A stretch of DNA of 64,000 nucleotides. Origin: Variovorax paradoxus (lineage in GTDB: Bacteria > Pseudomonadota > Gammaproteobacteria > Burkholderiales > Burkholderiaceae_C). The notes beneath the pieces were generated by a model. It searched no databases, was not told the DNA's origin, and was given only the letters and a program-made list of their open reading frames with translations. The stretch spans positions 496,001 through 560,000 of the forward strand of contig NZ_LR743507.1 of assembly GCF_902712855.1 (NCBI RefSeq), given 5' to 3'. This document shows positions 25,909 through 34,867 of the stretch, piece by piece. Position 1 is the first letter of the stretch. Every line of letters begins with the position of its first letter. Both the position numbers and the translations under genes were made by a program.

Positions 25909-26436
25909 ATGGGCAACAAACTGTACGTCGGCAACCTGCCTTACTCGGTGCGCGACGGAGATCTCGAACAGGCCTTCGGGCAGTTCGGCGCAGTGACCAG
26001 CGCCAAGGTCATGATGGAACGTGACACCGGCCGCTCGAAGGGCTTCGGCTTCGTCGAGATGGGCAGTGACGCGGAAGCACAGGCCGCCATCAACGGCATG
26101 AACGGCCAGCCCCTGGGCGGCCGCAGCGTCGTCGTCAACGAAGCACGTCCCATGGAAGCGCGCCCGCCCCGCAGTGGCGGCGGCGGCTATGGTGGTGGTG
26201 GCGGCGGTTACGGCGGCGGTGGTGGCGGTGGCTACGGCGGCGGTGGTGGCGGCTACGGTGGTGGCGGCGGTGGCCGTTCCGGCGGTGGTGGCGGCTACGG
26301 CGGCGGTGGCCGCAGTGGCGGCGGCGGTGGTGGCGATGGCGGCTTCCGCAGCCCCTACGGCGCCGGCCCCCGTGGCGGCGGCGGTGGCCGCAGCGGCGGT
26401 GGTGGCGGCTACGGCGGCGGCAACAGCGGCTACTGA
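25909..26436 (+). CDS. glycine-rich RRM RNA-binding protein
   Basis: Small RNA-binding protein of 175 residues, like the cold-inducible Rbp proteins. The ATG at 25909 follows TAGGAG with good spacing. Residues 1-80 form one RNA recognition motif with both signatures: RNP2 KLYVGNL and RNP1 KGFGFVEM. The rest is a Gly-rich tail with repeated GGGGYGGGG, GGRSGGGG and a Tyr every 8-12 residues, a low-complexity composition associated with RNA chaperone activity and condensation. Repeat-encoded GGCGGTGGT tracts may vary in length between strains. It ends at a strong terminator. Confidence 0.95.
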   Translation: MGNKLYVGNLPYSVRDGDLEQAFGQFGAVTSAKVMMERDTGRSKGFGFVEMGSDAEAQAAINGMNGQPLGGRSVVVNEARPMEARPPRSGGGGYGGGGGGYGGGGGGGYGGGGGGYGGGGGGRSGGGGGYGGGGRSGGGGGGDGGFRSPYGAGPRGGGGGRSGGGGGYGGGNSGY

Positions 26437-26462
26437 TTCCTGCGCTTCACGCATCAAAGACA

Positions 26463-26487
26463 AGGGCTCCCTCGGGAGCCTTTTTTC
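26463..26487 (+). terminator. intrinsic terminator after the RRM gene
   Basis: Stem GGCTCC/GGAGCC with loop CTC, followed by T6. It separates the RRM gene from the convergent SDR gene. Confidence 0.9.
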
Positions 26488-26521
26488 ATGGGCGCTGCAC
26501 GGCCGGGCTGGCCAGGCTTTC

Positions 26522-27307
26522 TCAGGCTTCCCCGCTGCGCTTCTTGCGTTCGCGTCCCTGCACCGCACGGTCGAGCACCGCGTTGGGCAGCATGCGCATG
26601 ATCTTGGCGACCACGCCCATCTGCCACGGGATCACGCGGTAGCTGCTGCCGGCCTCGATGACGCGCAGCGCCTGCGCGGCGAAGTCCTCGGCCTTCATGA
26701 GGAAGGGCATTCCGTAGCGGTTGCCCTGCGTGAGCGGCGTGTCGATATAGCCCGGGCAGAGCGTGACCACTTTCACCCCGGTGTTGAACAGTTCGCCGCG
26801 CAGGCTCTCGCAGTACGCGACCACGCCGGCCTTGCTGGCGCAATATGCGCCGTGCCCCGGCAGCCCGCGGATCGACGCCACGCTGCCGATCCCCACAAGG
26901 CGCCCGCTGCCGCGCTGCACCATGGCCCGCACGAAAGGATGGAAGGTGGCGGCCAGGCCGACGTTGTTGGTGGCAAAGGTCTGCGACAGCACGTCGAGGT
27001 CGGAACGCTCGGCGGTGTCGATGCCCACGCTGATGCCTGCGTTGGCGATGACCACGTCCGGCAGCCCCTGCTGTGCGATGCAGTCCTGGCCCGCGGCCAC
27101 GATGCTGTCGGTCTGTGCCACGTCGGCGCTATAGACCCGATAGCGATCCGCGGCCAACTGGCGCGCGCTGGCCCAGGATTCGATCTCCGCCGTGCGACGC
27201 GCGACCAGCGCCAGCCGGTAGCCGGCGTCGTGGAAGCTTGCAGCCAGGGCCTGGCCGATGCCACTCGAGGCACCGGTGATGAAGACAAGCGGGGGCGTCG
27301 TGGTCAT
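26522..27307 (-). CDS. short-chain dehydrogenase/reductase (SDR)
   Basis: NAD(P)-dependent oxidoreductase of 261 residues. The classical SDR pattern is complete: TGASSGIGQALA (cofactor binding, residues 10-21), NAGIS, the catalytic Ser in GIGSVASIRG, and YCASKAG with the Tyr-x3-Lys pair. The C-terminal MRMLPNAVLDRAV region is basic. It lies 26 bases after lptC and may be the distal gene of the kdsD-kdsC-lptC transcript, where lptA and lptB are expected in many relatives. Substrate unknown. Confidence 0.9.
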   Translation of the reverse strand: MTTTPPLVFITGASSGIGQALAASFHDAGYRLALVARRTAEIESWASARQLAADRYRVYSADVAQTDSIVAAGQDCIAQQGLPDVVIANAGISVGIDTAERSDLDVLSQTFATNNVGLAATFHPFVRAMVQRGSGRLVGIGSVASIRGLPGHGAYCASKAGVVAYCESLRGELFNTGVKVVTLCPGYIDTPLTQGNRYGMPFLMKAEDFAAQALRVIEAGSSYRVIPWQMGVVAKIMRMLPNAVLDRAVQGRERKKRSGEA

Positions 27308-27333
27308 GCAGGCGGGGGGTTGTCTCGGCGCGC

Positions 27334-27987
27334 TCAGCGCTTTTTGGCGGCACTGGGCGCTGCGGAGGGAATCAGCACCCCGCGCACGCGGCCGTTGAGG
27401 TTGGCCACGCCGCTCAGGTTGTCGTAGTCCAGCGTGTCGCCGGTGAACTGGTCGGTGCCGCGGATGAGCGTGACCGGCTTGTTCGACGTGACGCGCTCGG
27501 TGTCGACATAGGCATGCAGGAAGTCGCCGCGGAACTCTAGCCTCGGTGTCGCCTTGCCGCTCGGGGTGACCGACGGGTCGCGGATGACGATGGCGTTGCC
27601 GAACAGCTGGATCTCGCTGCCGTCGGAGTTCGACAGCCCGCGGTCGGCGGTGGCGCGGGTCACGAGCCCCTCGGGCGACACCGAGCGCATGCGCACCTTG
27701 TCGACCTCCATGGTGTCGGTGTCCGGATAGTGCCGCCCCTCGGTGCCGTGCAGTTCGCTGCGCAGGTCGCCGTTGGGCAGGAAGTTCTTGATGACGAAGT
27801 CCCGCATGAAATAGTCGGGCTCGTGCGTGGGCGCGACCTTGGCCGCGGGCTCCATGAGCTTGGGTGCGTTGCGCACCAGCCAGTAGGTGCCGAGCGCCAC
27901 GGCCGCCGTCAGGATGATGGGCAGGTAGATCGTGGTGCGGTCGAAGATGTCGCGCGCGAGTCCCCATGCGCGTTTCACGTTGCTCAT
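27334..27987 (-). CDS. lptC: LPS export system protein LptC
   Basis: Bitopic inner-membrane protein linking the LptBFG transporter to the periplasmic LptA bridge. The 217-residue protein has one N-terminal membrane helix (YLPIILTAAVALGTYWLV, about residues 21-38) and a beta-jellyroll domain with PDYFMRDFVIKNFLPNG and the typical GVANLNGRVRGVL end. The start overlaps the kdsC stop by four bases. lptA and lptB are not in the window next to it. Confidence 0.92.
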   Translation of the reverse strand: MSNVKRAWGLARDIFDRTTIYLPIILTAAVALGTYWLVRNAPKLMEPAAKVAPTHEPDYFMRDFVIKNFLPNGDLRSELHGTEGRHYPDTDTMEVDKVRMRSVSPEGLVTRATADRGLSNSDGSEIQLFGNAIVIRDPSVTPSGKATPRLEFRGDFLHAYVDTERVTSNKPVTLIRGTDQFTGDTLDYDNLSGVANLNGRVRGVLIPSAAPSAAKKR

Positions 27988-28544
27988 GGATTCGGGCTCC
28001 GGTTCGGTCCCAGCGCCGCGTCGAGCATCGCGCGGTACTGGCCGCTGGCCGTGAGCAGCAGGTCGCAGAACTCGCGCGCCGCGCCTTCGCCGCCGCGCGC
28101 GGTCGTGACGTAACGCGCGATGTGGCGCACCTCCGCATGCGCGTTGGCAGGAGCGGCAGCGAAGCCGACGCGCGACAGCACCGGCAGGTCGGGCCAGTCG
28201 TCGCCGATGGCCGCGGCCTGCGCCCAGCCGAAGCCCAGCTGGTCGAGCATGGCCTGCGCAGCGGGCAGCTTGTCTTCGGTGCCGTAGCGCACGTGCTCGA
28301 TGCCCAGCGCTTCCAGGCGCACGCGCAGCGGCTTGGAGTCGCGTCCGGTGATCACCGCCGGCACGATGCCCGCCTTGCGCAGCAGCTTCAGGCCGTAGCC
28401 GTCGAGGATGCTGAAGCGCTTGAGCGTTTCGCCATGCTCGGTGAAGTACACGCCGCCGTCGGTCAGCACGCCGTCGATGTCGAAGAAGACGATGCGCACG
28501 TCCTGTGCGGCGAGCAGGGTTTCGGCCTGGAACTCGAGGGGCAT
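27984..28544 (-). CDS. kdsC: 3-deoxy-D-manno-octulosonate 8-phosphate phosphatase
   Basis: Releases Kdo from Kdo-8-phosphate in LPS inner-core synthesis. The ATG at 28544 gives 186 residues, the usual size of this C-cap-less HAD phosphatase. Motifs: nucleophile FFDIDGVLTDG, ITGRDSKPLRVRLEALGI, KLPAAQAML (motif III Lys) and GDDWPDLPVL (motif IV). Its ATG overlaps the kdsD stop by one base (TGATG). It is coupled to lptC downstream. Confidence 0.95.
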   Translation of the reverse strand: MPLEFQAETLLAAQDVRIVFFDIDGVLTDGGVYFTEHGETLKRFSILDGYGLKLLRKAGIVPAVITGRDSKPLRVRLEALGIEHVRYGTEDKLPAAQAMLDQLGFGWAQAAAIGDDWPDLPVLSRVGFAAAPANAHAEVRHIARYVTTARGGEGAAREFCDLLLTASGQYRAMLDAALGPNRSPNP

Positions 28545-29545
28545 CAGATGACCTTCGCGCGCATCAGGTCGTTGGTGTTGATCGCGCCGACGATCAGTCC
28601 TTCGCCGTCGATCACGAACAGGCGGGTGATGCCGCATTGCTCCATCAGCTCGGCGGCTTCCACGGCCAACGCGTCCACGCGGATGGTGCGCGGGTTGCGG
28701 TGCATCACCTCGGCGGCTCTGGGCGTGCGCAGGTCGGCGCCGGCCTCGATCAGGCGGCGCAGGTCGCCGTCGGTGAAGATGCCCGCGGCACGGCCGTCGG
28801 CTCCCACCACTGCCGCAGCACCGAAGCCCTTGTTGCTCATGGCGCGCATCAGCTCGCCGATGTTGGCGTCGGGCGCCACGCGGGGCACGTCGTCGCCAGA
28901 GCGCATGACGTCGCTCACGTGCGTGAGCAGCTTGCGTCCGAGCGCGCCGCCCGGGTGCGAACGCGCGAAGTCCTCAGACCCGAAGCCGCGCGCATCGAGC
29001 AGCGCGACGGCCAGTGCGTCGCCCATCGCCATCTGGGCGGTGGTGCTGGCGGTGGGAGCGAGGTTGAGAGGGCAGGCTTCCTTGGAAACGCCGGCGTCGA
29101 TCACGATGTCCGCATGGCGTGCGAGCGTGGACTCGGGGCGCCCGGTCATGGCGATCAGCGGAACGCCCTGGCGCTTGACGACCGGCAGGATGGCGGTGAG
29201 CTCGTCGACCTCGCCGCTGTTGGAGATGGCCAGCACCAGGTCGACCGACTTGATCATGCCGAGGTCGCCGTGGCTGGCCTCGGCCGGGTGCACGAACATC
29301 GCGGGCGTGCCGGTGGAGGCGAGGGTGGCGGCGATCTTGCGGCCGACGTGGCCGCTCTTGCCCATGCCCATCACGACCACGCGGCCGCGCACCTCGAGGA
29401 TCCTGCGCACGGCATCGACGAAGCTCGGCCCGACGCGGGCCTTCAGGCCGATGACGGCTTCGGCTTCGACGTCGAAGGTGAGGCGTGCCCGAGCGAGGAT
29501 GGCGTCGGGGTCGACCACGGGGGCCGGTGCGGGGCGGGAACTCAT
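28544..29545 (-). CDS. kdsD: arabinose-5-phosphate isomerase
   Basis: Converts ribulose-5-phosphate to arabinose-5-phosphate, the precursor of Kdo. The 333-residue protein has an SIS domain (residues about 40-180: VVVMGMGKSGHVGRKIAATL, HGDLGMI, NSGEVDEL) and two CBS domains (about 210-265 and 275-333, with GIFTDGDLRRLIEAGAD and VGAINTNDLM). It is the first gene of kdsD-kdsC-lptC and is divergent from the antiporter gene, the same neighbours as the yrbG-kdsD-kdsC-lptC region of E. coli. Confidence 0.95.
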   Translation of the reverse strand: MSSRPAPAPVVDPDAILARARLTFDVEAEAVIGLKARVGPSFVDAVRRILEVRGRVVVMGMGKSGHVGRKIAATLASTGTPAMFVHPAEASHGDLGMIKSVDLVLAISNSGEVDELTAILPVVKRQGVPLIAMTGRPESTLARHADIVIDAGVSKEACPLNLAPTASTTAQMAMGDALAVALLDARGFGSEDFARSHPGGALGRKLLTHVSDVMRSGDDVPRVAPDANIGELMRAMSNKGFGAAAVVGADGRAAGIFTDGDLRRLIEAGADLRTPRAAEVMHRNPRTIRVDALAVEAAELMEQCGITRLFVIDGEGLIVGAINTNDLMRAKVI

Positions 29546-29632
29546 CGGCCGATTTTACGGGCCGGGCCACGCGAGGGCATCCCAAGTCCCGGGGAAGGCC
29601 GGGGCACGGACATTGCTCTAGCATGCGCGCCT

Positions 29633-31618
29633 ATGTCGTCGTTCGATCTCACGCTCCTGTATCTGCTTGCCGCGGTGATCGGCGTCGTTGCCTGCCGTTC
29701 CCTGAAGCTGCCGCCGATGCTCGGCTACCTGTCGGCCGGCGTGCTCATCGGCCCGCATGCCTTCGCGCTCGCACAGAACACCGAGGGCATCCAGCACCTG
29801 GGCGAGTTCGGCGTGGTGTTCCTCATGTTCGTGATCGGGCTGGAGTTCAGCCTGCCCAAGCTGCGCGCGATGCGCAAGCACGTGTTCGGGCTCGGGCTGC
29901 TGCAGGTTCTCTTGACCATGACCATCGCCACCATCGGCGCGCTGGTCATCGCACGGTGGCTGCCGGCGTCGTGGCGGCTCGGCTGGCAGACCGCGCTGGC
30001 GCTGTCGGGCGCGCTCACCATGAGCAGCACCGCCATCGTGGTCAAGCTGATGGCCGAGCGCCTCGAACTCGAGAGCGAGCACGGCAAGCGCGTGATGGGC
30101 GTGCTGCTGTTCCAGGATCTGGCCGTGGTGCCGCTGCTGGTGCTGATCCCCGCGCTGGGCGCACCGCCCGAGGCGCTGGCCAAGGCGCTGGGCCTCGCGC
30201 TGCTGAAGGCGAGCTTCCTGATCGGCGTGCTGCTGTACGGCGGCCCGCGCGTGATGCGCTGGTGGCTCACGCTGGTGGCGCGGCGCCGCAGCGAGGAACT
30301 GTTCATTCTCAACGTGCTGCTGATCACACTGGGCCTGGCGTGGCTCACCGAGCTGGCCGGCCTGAGCCTGGCCCTCGGCGCGTTCATCGCGGGCATGCTG
30401 GTGTCGGAGACCGAATACAAGCACCAGGTCGAGACCGACATCCGCCCCTTCCACGACGTGCTGCTGGGCCTGTTCTTCATCACGGTGGGCATGTCGCTCG
30501 ACTGGCACATCGTGGTCGAGCGCTGGGCGCTGGTGGGCGTGCTGCTGCTGGTGCCGCTGGCCTTCAAGCTCGCGCTGGTGACGGTGCTGGCGAAGGTGCT
30601 GGGCGCCACGTCGGGCGTGTCGCTGCGCACCGGCCTGTACCTGGCGCAGGCCGGCGAGTTCGGCTTCGTGCTGCTGACGCTGGCGCAGGAGCGCAGCCTG
30701 CTGCCGCCATGGCTGGCCAACCCGGTGCTGGCCTCGATGGTGCTGTCGATGCTGGCGACGCCGTTCATCATCATGTACAGCAACGCCATCGTGCGAAAGC
30801 TCGTGGCCAGCGACTGGCTGCAGCAGTCGCTGCAGATGACGACCATCGCGCGCAAGACCATCAACACCGCGCAGCACGTGATCATCTGCGGCTACGGGCG
30901 CTGCGGCCAGAACCTCGCGCGCATCCTCGAGCGCGAGGGCATCCCCTACATGGCGCTAGACCTCGACCCCGACCGCGTGCGCCAGGCCGCCGCGGCCGGC
31001 GACTCGGTGGTGTTCGGCGACGCGGCGCGGCTGCAGGCGCTGATGGCCGCCGGTCTGGCGCGCGCCAGCGCGGTGGTCGTCACCTACCTCGACGTGCCCG
31101 GCGCCATGAAGGTGCTGGCCAACACCCGCGCCCATGCGGCCCACGTGCCGGTGATCGTGCGCACGCAGGACGACCACGACCTCGAGAAGCTGCAGGCGGC
31201 CGGCGCGACCGAGGTGGTGCCCGAGGCCATCGAGGGTTCGCTGATGCTCGCCAGCCATGCGCTGGCGCTGGTCGGCGTGCCGATGCGCCGCGTGATCCGT
31301 GTGGTGCAGGACCAGCGCGACGCCCGCTACAACCTGCTGCGCGGCTACTTTCATGGCGCCGACGACGACAACGCCGACGAGATCGATCACGAGCGACTCA
31401 ACAGCTTCACCCTGAATGCCGGCGCCCGTGCGATCGGCCAGACGTTGGAACGGATGGCCCTGCACACGCTGGGCGTGCGGGTGGCCAGCCTGCGCCGGCA
31501 CGACGGCCAGCCGCGCACGCCGGCCGAAGACACGGTGCTCTCGGATGGCGACACGCTGGTTCTGTCCGGCAAGCCCGCCGCGCTGGCAAAGGCGGTCGAG
31601 AAGCTGCAGCGAGGCTGA
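29633..31618 (+). CDS. CPA2-family cation:proton antiporter with TrkA domains (KefB/YbaL type)
   Basis: Inner-membrane monovalent cation/proton antiporter of 661 residues. About 12 helices cover residues 5-385, including GVVFLMFVIGLEFSLPKLRA, LTMSSTAIVVKLMAE, LLFQDLAVVPLLVLIP and LALGAFIAGMLVSETEY. A TrkA-N (RCK) domain follows at about 415-535 (HVIICGYGRCGQNLARILE), then a TrkA-C domain at about 570-655. Whether the ion is K+ or Na+ and whether glutathione conjugates gate it is not evident. The ATG at 29633 has no strong ribosome binding site. Confidence 0.92.
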   Translation: MSSFDLTLLYLLAAVIGVVACRSLKLPPMLGYLSAGVLIGPHAFALAQNTEGIQHLGEFGVVFLMFVIGLEFSLPKLRAMRKHVFGLGLLQVLLTMTIATIGALVIARWLPASWRLGWQTALALSGALTMSSTAIVVKLMAERLELESEHGKRVMGVLLFQDLAVVPLLVLIPALGAPPEALAKALGLALLKASFLIGVLLYGGPRVMRWWLTLVARRRSEELFILNVLLITLGLAWLTELAGLSLALGAFIAGMLVSETEYKHQVETDIRPFHDVLLGLFFITVGMSLDWHIVVERWALVGVLLLVPLAFKLALVTVLAKVLGATSGVSLRTGLYLAQAGEFGFVLLTLAQERSLLPPWLANPVLASMVLSMLATPFIIMYSNAIVRKLVASDWLQQSLQMTTIARKTINTAQHVIICGYGRCGQNLARILEREGIPYMALDLDPDRVRQAAAAGDSVVFGDAARLQALMAAGLARASAVVVTYLDVPGAMKVLANTRAHAAHVPVIVRTQDDHDLEKLQAAGATEVVPEAIEGSLMLASHALALVGVPMRRVIRVVQDQRDARYNLLRGYFHGADDDNADEIDHERLNSFTLNAGARAIGQTLERMALHTLGVRVASLRRHDGQPRTPAEDTVLSDGDTLVLSGKPAALAKAVEKLQRG

Positions 31619-31673
31619 GCGCGCGCGCGTCTTATGGCGCGACACGAAGCCGTGCGGCCGCGCCCGCGCGGGA

Positions 31674-32711
31674 TCAGTTCACCAGGGTCGGGTTGCGCTT
31701 TTCTTCTTCGAGCCGTTGCTGGCGGCGCACCGCTTCGCATTGCGCGTGCGACCTGAACTCCGGCTTCAGGCATTGGGCGGCCATGCACTGCGCTTTGGCG
31801 ATGAAGTTGCGGTCGCCGCACTGGCCCGCGGGTTCGGCCGGTGCAGCGGGAGCCGGCGGCGGCGGCGCAACCGCTGCCACGGGCGCGGCAGGCTCGGGTG
31901 CGCTGGGTGCAGGCGCGGCAGGCGTGGCCTGCTTGCGCGCCTTCGCAGCGGCGGGCTTGGCCACCGCTGCAGCGGGCGCAACCGGCGCCGGTTCCGCCGG
32001 CTGCGCGGATGCGGCAGATTGAGGCTCGGGCACGGCGGGCGCCGCATCGGCGGCCGGCGCGGACTCGGCGAAGGAAGGCGCGGTGGGCGCTGCCGGCGCC
32101 TGCGGCTGGACAACCGGGGCGACAGGCGCGACAGACGCAGTTTCGTCGGCCGCCGCGGTCGCCTTGCTGCGCGTGCCGTAGCCGTACCAGCCCGCGACGA
32201 TCATCCCCACCGCGACCACCAGCAGGCCCACCCACAGCAGGATCACGCGCTTGCGAGGCGGCCGCGGCTCGACCGGCACGGCGCGGCGTGTACGGGTTCG
32301 CGTCTTCTTTCGCTCGGACTTTTCGGCGCGCATGTCGTCGCCCGTGGCCGGTGCGGCGCGGCGCGACGACGAGGGCGGCAGCTCGTCGTCGTCATGCACC
32401 ATGAACACGGTCTGTTCGTCGTCCTCGTCGCGCGGCCCGCCGCCCAGCCGTCCGAAGAACGACGGCCGCGCGGGCGCACGGAACCGGCCGCGGGCTGGCG
32501 CGGGCGCCGGTGGCGGCCTGCCCGCATCGAACAGCGGGGCCGGAATGGTCGGCGCGCGCAACTGGGCCGGCGCGGTGGTGGCCCATTCGCGTTCGGGGCT
32601 CGGTGGCGGAGGAATCCGATCGGCCGTGGCGGACAGTGCGACGCCGCAATCCCGGCAGAAGTTGGCGGCATCGCGGTTTTCCGCGCTGCAGACCGGACAG
32701 ATCAAGGCCAT
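31674..32711 (-). CDS. zinc-ribbon membrane protein of unknown function
   Basis: 345 residues with a cytoplasmic N-terminal zinc ribbon (ICPVCSAENRDAANFCRDCG, two Cys pairs). A Pro-rich disordered part (35-155), a basic stretch and a single membrane helix (ILLWVGLLVVAVGMIVAGWYG, about 160-180) follow. A periplasmic Ala/Pro-rich spacer precedes a short C-terminal Cys-containing helix region (QCGDRNFIAKAQCMAAQC). No enzyme domain is seen. The layout suggests an envelope-spanning structural or sensing role, but this is inference. Confidence 0.75.
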   Translation of the reverse strand: MALICPVCSAENRDAANFCRDCGVALSATADRIPPPPSPEREWATTAPAQLRAPTIPAPLFDAGRPPPAPAPARGRFRAPARPSFFGRLGGGPRDEDDEQTVFMVHDDDELPPSSSRRAAPATGDDMRAEKSERKKTRTRTRRAVPVEPRPPRKRVILLWVGLLVVAVGMIVAGWYGYGTRSKATAAADETASVAPVAPVVQPQAPAAPTAPSFAESAPAADAAPAVPEPQSAASAQPAEPAPVAPAAAVAKPAAAKARKQATPAAPAPSAPEPAAPVAAVAPPPPAPAAPAEPAGQCGDRNFIAKAQCMAAQCLKPEFRSHAQCEAVRRQQRLEEEKRNPTLVN

Positions 32712-32821
32712 GGCTTACTGACTACTCTCGGGATCCAAGGGGAAAACGGTAGGCCGATGGCGTGCATGGCCGCATCTGCAGGGTCTGGAACTTCTGGCTG
32801 GGGAGGACAGCGCGGCCCGCT

Positions 32822-33283
32822 TCAGGTCACCGCGACGCGCTTGGAGCGGTGCGCCATGCGCTTGGCGATCACGCCGCCGAGGGCCAGCGAGATCTCGAGC
32901 GCCATGTTCGGCTGGCGGTTCGACATTTCCACGAAGCGCACCGAAGTGAGGCGCCAGACGCGTCCGGCACCGGTGACCACCACGTTGGCCGAATGCGGCA
33001 GGCGGGAGAAGAACGCGCCTTCGCCGACCACCGAGCCGGACGTGAGCACGGCGAGCTTCATCTGCTCCTTGCTGCTGACGCGGTGCACGCTGATCGCGCC
33101 GCTCTCGATGAAGAAGACCGAACGGTCGGGCGTGCCCTGCTCGATCAGCACGTCGCCGATGCTGGTGTCGATCGGCTGCAGGTAGCCGGCCAGGGTCTCC
33201 CATTGCTGCACGGTGAACGTCAACGCGAAAGCGTCGCTGCTCAGGTTCTCCGCGATGGCGCGGCTCAGGTTCTGGATGGACAT
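32822..33283 (-). CDS. cyclic nucleotide-binding domain protein without DNA-binding domain
   Basis: 153-residue single-domain protein of the Crp/Fnr sensor fold. The beta-roll is evident (QPIDTSIGDVLIEQGTPDRS, VFFIESGAISVHRV, VVGEGAFFSRLPHSANVVV), but the polypeptide ends after the domain, with no helix-turn-helix. The PBC-like position reads GEGAFFSRLPHSANV; the canonical Arg for cyclic-nucleotide phosphate binding is replaced by HS-A, so ligand binding is doubtful. It may act by protein contact. It lies downstream of mnmE on the same strand with a 90-base gap. Confidence 0.8.
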   Translation of the reverse strand: MSIQNLSRAIAENLSSDAFALTFTVQQWETLAGYLQPIDTSIGDVLIEQGTPDRSVFFIESGAISVHRVSSKEQMKLAVLTSGSVVGEGAFFSRLPHSANVVVTGAGRVWRLTSVRFVEMSNRQPNMALEISLALGGVIAKRMAHRSKRVAVT

Positions 33284-33373
33284 GTTTTTCTCGACCCCCG
33301 CATGTGTGCCGAAGTATCCGCGAAGCCCGCAAGGTTCGGCTACAAATGTTTACGGATTTGCGCGCGGCTGTCG

Positions 33374-34780
33374 CTATTTCCCAATGCAGAAGCGCGAAAA
33401 GATGACGCCCAGCAGGTCGTCCGCGCCGAACTCGCCGGTGATTTCGTTCAGCGCGTTCTGCGCCAGCCGCAGCTCCTCCGCCAGCAGGTCGAGCAACTGG
33501 GCCTGCGCCGCGAGATGGCTGGCGGCCAGAGCGAGGTGGCCGTCGACCTGGGCCAGCGCCTGGACATGGCGCGCGCGGGCCAGGTACACGCCCTCGGGCA
33601 CGGACTGCCAGCCGGCCATGGCCAGCAGTTCCTCGCGCAGCGCCTCGATGCCCAGCCCGGTCCTGGCGGACAGCGCAATGCCCGCGCCGGGGGCGGCATC
33701 GGGCGCTGCGTCCTGCTTGTTCCAGACATCGAGCACCGGCACGCTCGCCGGCAGCTTGCCCTGGAGGCCACGCAGGATCTCGGCATCGGCGGCAGCGTAG
33801 TCGGCCTGGCCGGCGCGCGTGAGGTCGTGCAGGAACAGCACGGCATCGGCGCTTTCGATCTGCCCCCAGGCACGCGCCACGCCGATCTGCTCGACCTCGT
33901 CGCTGCTCTCGCGCAGGCCGGCGGTGTCGGCCACGTGCAGCGGCACGCCGTGGATCTGGATGGTCTGCGAGACCACGTCGCGCGTGGTGCCCGCCACCGC
34001 GCTGACGATGGCGAGTTCCGCGCCGGCCAATGCATTGAGCAGCGAGCTCTTGCCCGCGTTGGGCTGCCCCGCGATCACCACCTTGATGCCTTCGCGCAGC
34101 AGCGCGCCCTGGCGCGCGCGCTGCTGCACGGCCGCCAGTTGCGACTGCAGCTTCGCCAATTGGCCGGCGGCGTCGGCCTTCTGCAGGAAATCGATTTCTT
34201 CCTCGGGAAAGTCGAGCGTGGCTTCGACCAGCATGCGCAGGTGGATCAGCGCGTCGCGCAGCGTGTGGATCTCGCGCGAGAACGCGCCCGACAGCGAGCG
34301 CCCGGCGCTGCGCGCGGCCGCTTCGGTGCTGGCGTCGATCAGGTCGGCGATCGCCTCGGCCTGCGCCAGGTCTATCTTGCCGTTGAGAAAGGCCCGCTGG
34401 CTGAATTCGCCGGGCTCGGCCACCCGCAGGCCCGGCAGGCGCGCCCGCCCGGTGACCGGGTCGGGCTCGGCCGCGGCCTCGAGGCAGCGCGCCAGCAACA
34501 GTTGCAGCACGACAGCGCCGCCATGGGCTTGCAGCTCGAGCACGTCCTCGCCGGTGAAGGAGTTCGGCGACGGGAAATGGATGGCCAGGCCGTGGTCGAC
34601 CGGCTCGCCGTCGGCATCGCGAAAGGGCAGGTAGGTGGCCTCGCGCGGCTTGAGCACGCGGCCGCAGAGTGCGTCGATCAGCGGGGCCAGCCGGGCGCCC
34701 GACACGCGCACGATGCCGACGGCCCCACGTCCCGAGGCGGTGGCGATGGCGACGATGGGGTCGGAGGTGCGGGCAAGCAT
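33374..34780 (-). CDS. mnmE: tRNA uridine-5-carboxymethylaminomethyl(34) synthesis GTPase MnmE
   Basis: With MnmG it installs the cmnm5 group on wobble U34 of several tRNAs. The 468-residue protein has the TrmE N-domain (residues 1-125, IVAIATASGRGAVGIVRVSG), a helical domain, and an inserted Ras-like G domain (about 225-385: GQPNAGKSSLLNALAG, DTAGLRES, VWNKQD). It ends with the invariant C-terminal FCIGK whose Cys is functional. A terminator separates it from yidC upstream, so it probably has its own promoter. Confidence 0.96.
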   Translation of the reverse strand: MLARTSDPIVAIATASGRGAVGIVRVSGARLAPLIDALCGRVLKPREATYLPFRDADGEPVDHGLAIHFPSPNSFTGEDVLELQAHGGAVVLQLLLARCLEAAAEPDPVTGRARLPGLRVAEPGEFSQRAFLNGKIDLAQAEAIADLIDASTEAAARSAGRSLSGAFSREIHTLRDALIHLRMLVEATLDFPEEEIDFLQKADAAGQLAKLQSQLAAVQQRARQGALLREGIKVVIAGQPNAGKSSLLNALAGAELAIVSAVAGTTRDVVSQTIQIHGVPLHVADTAGLRESSDEVEQIGVARAWGQIESADAVLFLHDLTRAGQADYAAADAEILRGLQGKLPASVPVLDVWNKQDAAPDAAPGAGIALSARTGLGIEALREELLAMAGWQSVPEGVYLARARHVQALAQVDGHLALAASHLAAQAQLLDLLAEELRLAQNALNEITGEFGADDLLGVIFSRFCIGK

Positions 34781-34796
34781 GGTGCGGATTCTTTCA

Positions 34797-34826
34797 GCAA
34801 AAAGGGCCGCTTTCGCGGCCCTTCTC
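34797..34826 (-). terminator. terminator between yidC and mnmE
   Basis: AAGGGCCGC/GCGGCCCTT with loop TTTC. On the minus strand it is followed by a T5 run, so it ends the rpmH-rnpA-yidD-yidC transcript. Confidence 0.8.
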
Positions 34827-34867
34827 AGGATGGCAGGGCAGCCTGGTGGCTGCGCTGTTCTGCCTTG

